This document shows, one piece after another, positions 25,381 to 33,525 of a DNA stretch of 64,000 bases (positions are counted from its first letter, which is position 1; every line of letters begins with the position of its first letter). The notes under the pieces were generated by a model that was not told where the DNA came from, ran no database searches, and saw only the letters and a program-made list of their open reading frames with translations. Position numbers and translations under genes: made by a program. This DNA comes from Acidaminobacter sp964416305 (GTDB taxonomy: Bacteria; Bacillota; Clostridia; Peptostreptococcales; Acidaminobacteraceae), in contig CAYQDM010000008.1 of NCBI GenBank assembly GCA_964416305.1, positions 53,259 through 117,258 of the forward strand, written 5' to 3'.

Positions 25381-26439
25381 ATGCAGAATTCTGATGAACG
25401 ACATGAAGTGAATCACTATGACTATGATGAAATTAGCCTCAAAGAATTGATTATGTCCATATGGAATGAGCGTAAGCTTATAGCAATTGTTATGGCGGTT
25501 ACTGTAGTTTTAACCGGACTGTATACCTTTGTCATTGCAAGTCCGGAGTATGAAGCTACAAGTGCACTCATCATTAAAAAACCAGGCGAAGTAGCTACAC
25601 CTTATGGGTCATATACATTTTCATCTGAGAATATCAACGACTACATACAATTCATTTACAGCAATGAAGTTGCTGAACGCATCATAAAAAAACATAACCT
25701 TCAGATGTCCAATAATGCTTTCAAGAATATGGTAAGTATTACCCAGGATAAGGATGCCAACCGATTTCAAGTCGTAGTCAAAAATGGAGATCCAGCTGCG
25801 GCTTATGCAATCAATAATGATCTGATTCATCAGTACATAGACAGCCTTAGAATAACCTACAAGAAACAAGCACTGGATAGTTTCATCCTGACTTATCAGA
25901 GTGATTTGGATGGACTTAAAAATACAGTGACTTACAAAGAGTCCGTTTTAACAGATACCAGAACCCTGCTGAGTAGTATGGATCCTGTGATAACACTTCA
26001 GAAGCTTTTGTCATCAGACCCAATTGCTGCTGCAGCCTATGCTGAAAGACGAAATTTAGATTTAGCCAATCTGTCAAAAGAAGTTATGACTGAAGAAATT
26101 GCGAACGAAAACTACTTCTTGGTAGAAGCTCAAGTTCTCAATTCAGAAATTGAACTTATCACTTTAAGACAAGATCTTGAAAATAAGAATAGACTACTCA
26201 CCGAACTAAAAGCAGAACTAGAAAATTTCAACAAACTGAAATCAACAGACAACGAATCACAAATTCTTAATGGCAAATTGGATGTAATGGCTCAAAATGT
26301 ATTTGTCACATCCGCGCCATACCAGCCAGAAAATCCGGTTGCACCTAGAAAAGCCTTGAATATGGCTATAGGTTTGATTTTAGGGATGATGTTGGGTGTG
26401 TTTATAGGTCTATTTAAAGCTTATTGGAAGAACAGTTAG
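25381..26439 (+). CDS. Wzz-type polysaccharide chain-length determinant
   Basis: A 352-residue inner-membrane co-polymerase that would set the length of an exported glycan. The Wzz domain starts near ISLKELIMSIWNERK; membrane helix 1 is at about 35-55 and helix 2 near the C-terminus (about 325-345), preceded by the proline-rich PENPVAPRK motif of the family. The region between is helical. There is no C-terminal tyrosine-kinase domain, so it is the Wzz/CapA half only. ATG 25381 is chosen for GGAGG at 25371. It opens the glycan part of the surface locus with the CapD- and Wzy-like genes. Confidence 0.85.
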   Translation: MQNSDERHEVNHYDYDEISLKELIMSIWNERKLIAIVMAVTVVLTGLYTFVIASPEYEATSALIIKKPGEVATPYGSYTFSSENINDYIQFIYSNEVAERIIKKHNLQMSNNAFKNMVSITQDKDANRFQVVVKNGDPAAAYAINNDLIHQYIDSLRITYKKQALDSFILTYQSDLDGLKNTVTYKESVLTDTRTLLSSMDPVITLQKLLSSDPIAAAAYAERRNLDLANLSKEVMTEEIANENYFLVEAQVLNSEIELITLRQDLENKNRLLTELKAELENFNKLKSTDNESQILNGKLDVMAQNVFVTSAPYQPENPVAPRKALNMAIGLILGMMLGVFIGLFKAYWKNS

Positions 26440-26507
26440 AGTTGGCAGGTCTTAGAATCCACATCATAGGTTAGTCATCATAAGAAGTATTAAGAGAAGG
26501 TGGTTCA

Positions 26508-28358
26508 ATGAAACGCAGAATAAGAACAGCTTATTTAGTTGCAGTAGATATTGGGCTGCTGGTTCTTTCGCTTTTCCTTTCGTTTCTGATTCGTTTTGAG
26601 GGCAAGTTCCCTGCTGAGTATTTCGATTTGGCAGACCGTTTTCTGGTCAGTGTCATCCTTATCAAGATTGTGGTCTTATTCCTATTTGGCCTTTACAATA
26701 GCCTCTGGGAATATGCGTCCGTAGAAGAGCTTCTGAAAATCTCAGCCGCTTCTATCGTTGCCAATACAGTTATGCTGTCGTTCCTATTCTTGTTTGAAAC
26801 CCGGATACCTCGCAGTATCTATATCATTGTCTCAATACTGGATGTCATGTTTATTGGTGGTGTCAGATTAAGCTATAGGATGCTCAGGAGATTGAAAAAT
26901 CAGGGCAGTCTTTTCAGCCGTTCCGTCAAGAAAAGGGTCATGATCGTAGGTGCCGGTGATGCCGGTGCAATGGTTATAAAAGAGCTTAAGCGGCATGGCG
27001 ATCTCCATATGAAACCTATTGTAGTCATGGATGATGACTCGATGAAGTGGGGAAAGAGCATTCAAGGGATCACTGTAAGGGCTGGAACAAGAGAGATTTC
27101 GCGCATAGCCAAAGCGAAACGCATTGATGAAATCATCATTGCAATACCTTCAGCATCTAAAAAAGAAATTGCTTCAATTGTGCATGAATGTAAAAAAACA
27201 GACTGCGATCTTAAGATTCTACCAGGCGTCTATGAACTCATCAATGGACAAGTCAGCATCTCAGAAATCCGCAATATTGAAATTGAGGATTTGTTGGGCC
27301 GTGATGAAGTCAAATTAGATATAGGCGATTTAAAAGCATTGCTTACCAATAAAGTCGTCATGGTCACAGGCGGAGCCGGTTCAATAGGCTCTGAGCTGGC
27401 GAGGCAAATTGTGAAATACAGTCCTCAGAAGCTTATACTGTTAGATATAAACGAAAACGGTTTGTTCCAGATTCAACATGAGTTAAAACGCAGTATGGCA
27501 AAAAAGAAAGGCATTATTCCCATTGAGGTATTAATTGCTTCCATACGTGATCGAAAACGGATCGAGAGAATTTTTAATGACTACCGACCACAAGTCATCT
27601 TTCATGCTGCAGCGCATAAGCACGTGCCACTTATGGAAGACAGCCCGTATGAAGCTATCAAGAACAATGTCTTTGGAACATTGAACCTTGTTGAACTGTC
27701 TGATCGATACCACGTTGAAACCTTTGTTCAAATTTCAACAGATAAAGCGGTCAATCCGACCAATGTCATGGGCGCGACAAAGCGAATCTGTGAGATGATC
27801 ATCCAGACGCACAATCACATCAGTCAGACAGAGTATGTAGCCGTAAGATTTGGCAATGTCCTTGGCAGCAACGGAAGCGTTATTCCACTTTTTAAGCAGC
27901 AGATTGAAGAAGGCGGACCGGTTACGGTGACCCACCCTGAAATTACGCGATACTTTATGACAATTCCAGAGGCGGCTCAGTTGGTTTTACAGGCAGGTGC
28001 CATGGCTCAAGGCGGTGAGATCTTCATACTTGACATGGGTGAGCCCGTTAAGATCCTGACGCTCGCAGAGGATTTAATCCGGCTTTCAGGCTTCATCCCT
28101 TATGAGGATATGGAGATTGAAATTACAGGGCTCAGACCCGGAGAGAAACTTTTCGAAGAGCTGCTGCTCAAGGAGGAAGGGATCCTCGAAACGCATCATG
28201 AGAAGATCTATATTGGTCGGCCGCTGAGTGTTGACTCCAGCTATCTAATGTCGCAATTGAATCAACTTGAAGCCATGATAGATGAGGAAAGTGATCAGGT
28301 CTTGAAGGGCGTTTTAAAGCAAATTGTACCCACCTATCAGGAACAAACTGTAAATTAG
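26508..28358 (+). CDS. CapD/WbpM-type membrane nucleotide-sugar 4,6-dehydratase
   Basis: A 616-residue protein with four N-terminal membrane helices (about 8-125), a first Rossmann region (VGAGDAGAMVIKEL, about 146-160) and a complete extended-SDR dehydratase domain starting VTGGAGSIGSELARQI (about 285). The catalytic stretch is STDKAVNPTNVMGATK: as in WbpM-type enzymes, a Met replaces the usual active-site Tyr. Expected activity is UDP-GlcNAc 4,6-dehydration to a UDP-4-keto-6-deoxy sugar for a surface glycan. It follows wzz after 68 nt with GAAGGTGG ahead of ATG 26508. It may supply S-layer glycosylation, given its position between S-layer genes. Confidence 0.92.
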   Translation: MKRRIRTAYLVAVDIGLLVLSLFLSFLIRFEGKFPAEYFDLADRFLVSVILIKIVVLFLFGLYNSLWEYASVEELLKISAASIVANTVMLSFLFLFETRIPRSIYIIVSILDVMFIGGVRLSYRMLRRLKNQGSLFSRSVKKRVMIVGAGDAGAMVIKELKRHGDLHMKPIVVMDDDSMKWGKSIQGITVRAGTREISRIAKAKRIDEIIIAIPSASKKEIASIVHECKKTDCDLKILPGVYELINGQVSISEIRNIEIEDLLGRDEVKLDIGDLKALLTNKVVMVTGGAGSIGSELARQIVKYSPQKLILLDINENGLFQIQHELKRSMAKKKGIIPIEVLIASIRDRKRIERIFNDYRPQVIFHAAAHKHVPLMEDSPYEAIKNNVFGTLNLVELSDRYHVETFVQISTDKAVNPTNVMGATKRICEMIIQTHNHISQTEYVAVRFGNVLGSNGSVIPLFKQQIEEGGPVTVTHPEITRYFMTIPEAAQLVLQAGAMAQGGEIFILDMGEPVKILTLAEDLIRLSGFIPYEDMEIEITGLRPGEKLFEELLLKEEGILETHHEKIYIGRPLSVDSSYLMSQLNQLEAMIDEESDQVLKGVLKQIVPTYQEQTVN

Positions 28359-28447
28359 TAAGCGGGTTGAGTATTAAACTTTTCTTAATCTTGTCTTACA
28401 TTTCGATATCATTTGGCGAAACGACGTAAAAATTAATCTTTTCGGGG

Positions 28448-28453
28448 TATAAT
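28448..28453 (+). promoter_or_regulatory. TATAAT -10 box of the second S-layer gene
   Basis: GGGGTATAAT, the same extended form as at 21047 before the first S-layer gene. The leader is about 75 nt. No convincing -35 box was seen. Confidence 0.5.
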
Positions 28454-28527
28454 GTAATAGTACGAGTCTTCTCTTTACACAAACATCTAATTTGAATGAA
28501 CTCAAATTAAGAGGAGGAATTTTGATT

Positions 28528-31305
28528 ATGAAAAGATTTATTGCACTCATCATGGTCGTGATGCTTTTAGTCGGGATCATGCCAGCAACCATGGCGGCTG
28601 AAAAAACTGCGGGAGAGCAGCTCCGTGATTTAGGGCTCCTGAAAGGTGACGACTATGGCAACCTAATGGAGGATAAATACCTTACCCGTTCAGAAATGAT
28701 GGTCATTCTCGCCAGGATGCTCGGCGAATATGATGAAGCTGAAGCCTACAAATTGAAGTCGTCCTTTACGGATGGCAACAATCACTGGGCTGAGCGTTAT
28801 GTGGCCTATGCTCAAATGCGTGGCTGGACAAGTGGTATGGGCAACAATGAGTTTGGCTACGAGATGAAGCACACTGCGCAACAAGCTGCTGTTTTCATGT
28901 TGAAGACGTTAGGTTATGTTGCAGACACTGACTTTACCTGGACAAACGCTTTCCCTAAAGCTACTCAGCTTGGCTTGTTCACGGGCGTCGACATTGAACC
29001 CGGTCAAGATATCCTGCGAGGAAGTTTATTCCAGGTAATGATGCGCACCTTGAATACAAACATGAAGGGCTCTACACAAACCTTGGGTGAGAATTTGGGC
29101 ATCATGGGTTCTGTACCGCTTGCAGTATCATCAGTAAAAGCTAATGGACTTTTACAAGTTCTTGTTGAGTTTAACTCAGACAGTTGGAAGGATGATGAAG
29201 AACTCGTCAACGTTGAAAACTATATTTTTGAGGACCAGGATGGCGACGAGCTTCTCGACGTCAATGATGATCCGGTTGTCATAGATGATATTTCGGTTAA
29301 CGGAAAAGTCGTCACCATTACGTTTGAAGAACCAATGGAACAACAATCTGAAGCTAACCTCACAATAACGGATGAAGTCTTACCTTCAGAAGATGATTTT
29401 GACTTCAATTTCTTTGATACTAATCCGCCAGTCGCTACATCAGCTTCTGTCGTAGGTAAAGAAACCGTTAAAGTGACATTCAGCGAACCGGTTGACCCTG
29501 CTACAGTCAGCGCCAGTGACTTCACAGTAGAAGATGGGGATATGTTTATCAGAGGTGTCAATCTGATGAACAACAATACCGAAGTCAACGTTGAGCTTTA
29601 CGCGGAGCTCGAAGCGGGAACCATAGAAGTAGGCGTAGGCAGCGGTATTGAAGATTATGCAGGATTCAAGACAGTTGCAAAGACCTTTGATGTTCGAGTA
29701 GTTGTCGATACCACGGCACCTTCTGTCGTTGGTTACAAAGACGCTTCCATGACAGGTGTTACTTTGATCTTTAACGAAGACATTGTGCTGACAGATGACT
29801 ATGTCTCAAGTAAGAGCATCTATCACACAAATGGCAGTAACTTAGCAGCACCGATTTCTTCAGATGATATTGATGGCAAAGAACTCACACTTGATTTCTC
29901 AGCCAATGAAATGCCGGAAGGCAATGCGTATGTCTATATCCTTGCTGATACCTTCATGGATCTTTGGGATAATGAAAACAGCAAACAAACGATTCTTGTC
30001 AAAATCGAAGCTGATGAAGTGAGACCTACTCTGACTGGCATCAGTGTTATTGATGAAGAAGAAATCGAACTGATCTTCAGTGAAGCAGTTGAAGAGGATT
30101 CTGCAGAGGACATTGAGAATTACGTCCTTCAGAACAGTGCCGGAACAGTGCAGGATGATATGATTGACAGCGTGGTTAGAGGTACAGGCGATGAAACGGA
30201 TACGGTCACAATTCGGTTTGAAGAACCACTGTTAGGTGGTTATAAACTTGTAATTGAGAACGTAGAAGACTTGTCAGGCAATGAAATTGCTAAGGTTACC
30301 AGATCCTTCACAGTGACGGATATGACTGATCCTGTTGTTGGAGATTTCAGCGCCAAGCTCTATAACCCAGATGCGGATGTTCAAATGATTGTAGTTCGTT
30401 TTGGCGAAGCTATGGCAACTTCAGGTAAGTATGCTGTTAACGATCTTGAGAAGTATGTGCTTGAAGATAACAAATTCCTTGCTGATCTGGACGATGTCAC
30501 CATTACTATGATCGAAAGCAATAAGGCTGTTGAGATTAAAATTCCGGAAGATAGTCTTGATTTAAATGATGGTGAAAGTTATAAGTTGGAAATTGGCAGA
30601 GTCGCTGATGCGGCAGGTAATTATACAGTCGCCATGGTCAATGAATTGACTATTATGGATGCTGGCCTTGTTCGTGTCGAATCCGCAGAGCTGGTTTCTT
30701 CAACAAAGGTTGAAGTCACTTTCGAAGATCGACTTGTAACGGTTGATAATTCTGATTTCGTCATTTATGCGGATGAAAATAACGACAACGGCTATGACGC
30801 TGATGAAAAACTAACAGTCACAAGAGTCTCATCTGCCGTTAATAGTGATGGCAATACGGTTTTGACGTTTACTTTAGCTAACAAAGTGGATACAGACGCG
30901 AAATCATCAGATGATCGAGATGATATCGCATTCGCGATCATTGATCAGACGTCAAAGAATCAATATAACGAAGTCGTTGAAGAGTATGACAATGAGCTCG
31001 TTGATGCAGCATCCCCTGAAGTTAAAGAGGTCGTATTCATAGATTCAGATGAAATCATGGTCGTGTTGACAGAAGCTCTCGAAGCCGGAACTTTTGCACC
31101 AACCGGCAAGAATGGTTTTACGACTACAAGCGGCACGCTGTCAAAGGCTGAGATCTATGCAAACCGCAATATCGTTCTTACTTCGAACGAAGACGATTTT
31201 ACGATCAATACCAATGTCTATTATAATGAAGCCGCTGGAATTGCAGATTTGGAAGGTTTTGTACTCAAGAGCTTTTCCAAGACGGATGCATTGACACAAA
31301 ACTAG
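28528..31305 (+). CDS. S-layer protein paralog 2: SLH motifs and Ig-like domains
   Basis: A 925-residue exported protein with the same plan as the one at 21272. A signal peptide (1-26) precedes three SLH motifs (about 27-190; YLTRSEMMVILARMLGEY, TAQQAAVFMLKTLGY, ILRGSLFQVMMRTL) and a chain of acidic Big_5/SbsA-like beta-sandwich domains. The domain carrying EAMATSGKYAVNDLEKY is nearly identical in both, so they arose by duplication. GAGGAGG lies 10 nt before ATG 28528. A strong terminator follows. It could be an alternative or co-expressed S-layer subunit. Confidence 0.9.
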   Translation: MKRFIALIMVVMLLVGIMPATMAAEKTAGEQLRDLGLLKGDDYGNLMEDKYLTRSEMMVILARMLGEYDEAEAYKLKSSFTDGNNHWAERYVAYAQMRGWTSGMGNNEFGYEMKHTAQQAAVFMLKTLGYVADTDFTWTNAFPKATQLGLFTGVDIEPGQDILRGSLFQVMMRTLNTNMKGSTQTLGENLGIMGSVPLAVSSVKANGLLQVLVEFNSDSWKDDEELVNVENYIFEDQDGDELLDVNDDPVVIDDISVNGKVVTITFEEPMEQQSEANLTITDEVLPSEDDFDFNFFDTNPPVATSASVVGKETVKVTFSEPVDPATVSASDFTVEDGDMFIRGVNLMNNNTEVNVELYAELEAGTIEVGVGSGIEDYAGFKTVAKTFDVRVVVDTTAPSVVGYKDASMTGVTLIFNEDIVLTDDYVSSKSIYHTNGSNLAAPISSDDIDGKELTLDFSANEMPEGNAYVYILADTFMDLWDNENSKQTILVKIEADEVRPTLTGISVIDEEEIELIFSEAVEEDSAEDIENYVLQNSAGTVQDDMIDSVVRGTGDETDTVTIRFEEPLLGGYKLVIENVEDLSGNEIAKVTRSFTVTDMTDPVVGDFSAKLYNPDADVQMIVVRFGEAMATSGKYAVNDLEKYVLEDNKFLADLDDVTITMIESNKAVEIKIPEDSLDLNDGESYKLEIGRVADAAGNYTVAMVNELTIMDAGLVRVESAELVSSTKVEVTFEDRLVTVDNSDFVIYADENNDNGYDADEKLTVTRVSSAVNSDGNTVLTFTLANKVDTDAKSSDDRDDIAFAIIDQTSKNQYNEVVEEYDNELVDAASPEVKEVVFIDSDEIMVVLTEALEAGTFAPTGKNGFTTTSGTLSKAEIYANRNIVLTSNEDDFTINTNVYYNEAAGIADLEGFVLKSFSKTDALTQN

Positions 31306-31321
31306 AATTATTTAGAATTGG

Positions 31322-31372
31322 AAGGGTGGAAACTGAGGAGGGCATTATTCTCCCAGATTCCACCCTTTTTTT
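31322..31372 (+). terminator. Intrinsic terminator of S-layer gene 2
   Basis: AAGGGTGGAA / TTCCACCCTT stem with a long loop, followed by TTTTTTT. Confidence 0.8.
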
Positions 31373-31466
31373 CCGCCTTTTACATACAAAACACTTCCGT
31401 TCTTGATTTAGTCTGGTAAGATATTAATGGAGCATTTTACAGTTGAATAGCAGGAGGGAACACCCA

Positions 31467-33293
31467 TTGAAAAAAGTACAATCTAAAAAGCAAGGAAACC
31501 CTAAAAATAAATTAAATAAGTCTTTGATGCCTAAAGCTACAAAGGGGATCCTATTAATCCTATTTCTGATTCTCGCAATTATCCCTATCATAGTGCGACT
31601 CAAAGTAGTGAATCTTACCGTTTTCGCTGAAAGTCCATGGGTCAGTGACGTAGACTATGACTTCTTTTCCTACTACAAATCACGCATTCTTTTGTTGTTT
31701 AGCATATTCATGCTGGGTGCCTTTATTTGGGATCGTCTCTCCCTTGGAAATCCAATTGAAAAGAAACCATTTGATCTTTCAATCCTGGCCTTTTCCGGCG
31801 CAGTCCTACTCTCAACTATCTTCTCAGAATACATAAGTCTGTCAGTATGGGGCTTCAGAGGCAGATATGAAGGTGCCTTCGTTTTGTTGTCCTATATGCT
31901 GGTTTTGTTTATTGGTTCCAAGTATACCTATAATGAGAAACAGTTGAAATTCCTTTTGAAAGGACTGTATGTGTCTGTAGCGGTCATTGGAACCATCGGC
32001 ATATTTCAGTTTTTTAAAATGGATTTATTCAAATCCGAGATCGGAAAAAGCATCATAGTGCCTATGCAATATTTAAAGTCCGGCGCCGAAATCACCATCC
32101 GGATGGCCGAGACCCAAATTTACAGCACCCTTCAAAACTCTAACTATGTGGGGAGTTTTATCGCGCTGACGGCGCCCCTCCTCATAACACTGGTATTTTT
32201 CGTCCACAACTTGAAGCACAAGCTCCTGGTTATAGTGCTATTTGTACTTAGCATGGCAAATCTATTGGGATCAAGATCCAGAGCAGGTATAGTCGGTGTT
32301 TCCGTTGCTGCAATCTTGATGATCATTCTTTTCCGAAAAGAGCTGTTCAAGCGCTGGAAGGTCAGCCTTGTGGCACTGGTCATTACGGTTGGCCTAGTCA
32401 CTGCCATGAACACGGCTACGGATGGGCAGATCTTCAATAGAATTAAGGCGACCATCGCAAGCCTTGCTCCGGCAGAAAATCTCTACGGTGCCCAGCAAGC
32501 GACTTCTGAGGACAATGTCCTTAAACTCGAACTTCAGGAGGAGCCTCTGTTCATTAAATATGAAAACGAGCAGCTTTATTTTACGGACGCACAGGATCAA
32601 GTCATGGAAGCAGTTAAGGGCGAGGCAGACTATACCTTGGCTGACCCGCGCTTCAGTAACTTCAAATTTGACATCACCCTAGCTGATGAAGATATGCCGA
32701 TGGTCACGGTGAAATACCGCAGCATTAGCCTCAGGTATGTATTCCTTGAAGATGAAGTGAGGTACGTCAACCACGCAGATGTTGCTGTTAAGATTAATCC
32801 TATCGAAAAATGGGGCTTTGAAGGCCGTGAACGCCTCGGTTCATCCCGCGGCTACATTTGGTCCAGAACCTTTCCTATGCTGAAGGACACGCTTTTGATT
32901 GGACATGGTCCGGATACCTACATGCTCTACTTCCCACAGGATGATTATATTGGAAAGCAACTCGCTTACAGTACGACAGGAATGGTGACAGACAAGCCAC
33001 ATAACATGTACCTGCACACCGCCGTCAACACGGGGATCGTCTCATTGCTGGCACAACTGGTGATCTTTGGAGTATATATCCTTCAGAGTCTCAAACTCTA
33101 TTTTAGAAATCCGTTCGAAGATTTTAGGGCTCAGTTGGGCGTGGGCATTTTCCTTGGTGTCGTGGGATATTTAGGCGCTGGGATGTTCAATGATGCCATT
33201 GTGTCTATTGCGCCGGTCTTCTGGGCGCTGCTCGGGATAGGGTTTAGCTTGAATCAAAGTTTGCTGCTCGAGCGAAAAGAAGCGCATAGTTAA
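31467..33293 (+). CDS. O-antigen ligase / Wzy-like polysaccharide polymerase
   Basis: A 608-residue polytopic membrane protein with about ten helices. The Wzy_C signature region NLLGSRSRAGIVGV (about 257-270) and a later large extracytoplasmic loop with GHGPDTYMLYFPQ and KPHNMYLHTAVNTG are the usual marks of O-antigen ligases and polymerases. An unusual acidic insert (about 340-440) sits inside the large loop. TTG 31467 is chosen because AGGAGGG ends 9 nt before it; the earlier TTG at 31443 has no such site. Together with Wzz and the CapD-type enzyme it suggests a polymer made and attached outside the membrane, for example an S-layer glycan. Two motif copies lie inside. Confidence 0.85.
   Translation: MKKVQSKKQGNPKNKLNKSLMPKATKGILLILFLILAIIPIIVRLKVVNLTVFAESPWVSDVDYDFFSYYKSRILLLFSIFMLGAFIWDRLSLGNPIEKKPFDLSILAFSGAVLLSTIFSEYISLSVWGFRGRYEGAFVLLSYMLVLFIGSKYTYNEKQLKFLLKGLYVSVAVIGTIGIFQFFKMDLFKSEIGKSIIVPMQYLKSGAEITIRMAETQIYSTLQNSNYVGSFIALTAPLLITLVFFVHNLKHKLLVIVLFVLSMANLLGSRSRAGIVGVSVAAILMIILFRKELFKRWKVSLVALVITVGLVTAMNTATDGQIFNRIKATIASLAPAENLYGAQQATSEDNVLKLELQEEPLFIKYENEQLYFTDAQDQVMEAVKGEADYTLADPRFSNFKFDITLADEDMPMVTVKYRSISLRYVFLEDEVRYVNHADVAVKINPIEKWGFEGRERLGSSRGYIWSRTFPMLKDTLLIGHGPDTYMLYFPQDDYIGKQLAYSTTGMVTDKPHNMYLHTAVNTGIVSLLAQLVIFGVYILQSLKLYFRNPFEDFRAQLGVGIFLGVVGYLGAGMFNDAIVSIAPVFWALLGIGFSLNQSLLLERKEAHS
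31991..32000 (+). repeat. GACCATCGGC motif, AACCATCGGC variant
   Basis: Variant inside the Wzy-like gene, followed by A; read as T-I-G in a membrane helix, so it may be simple codon use. Confidence 0.4.
32696..32705 (-). repeat. GACCATCGGC motif, inside CDS
   Basis: Exact consensus copy on the minus strand, in the poorly conserved extracytoplasmic insert of the Wzy-like protein. Confidence 0.8.
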
Positions 33294-33335
33294 GGTTGGG
33301 CGAAGCTCACACTTCGGATGTGGTGGTGGAGGAGT

Positions 33336-33345
33336 GACCATCGGC
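33336..33345 (+). repeat. GACCATCGGC motif, intergenic copy
   Basis: Exact copy preceded by T, 43 nt after the Wzy-like gene. The gap to 33525 otherwise holds an AT-rich promoter-like stretch and the ribosome site of the next gene. Confidence 0.8.
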
Positions 33346-33525
33346 TAATCAACCTCTTTGTTTAGAAGTTCACAAATTTGGTATCAATAAACCATAGAAG
33401 TTAATTTCATACGACAGTTCAATTAGACGTAAAAAGAAGAAGCGGAACCAACCTTCTGATTTTTGCGTCTAATTGTCTGTAGCAGTGAAATTACAAGGTT
33501 ACCTTTATTTCAAGGAGGGTCTGAT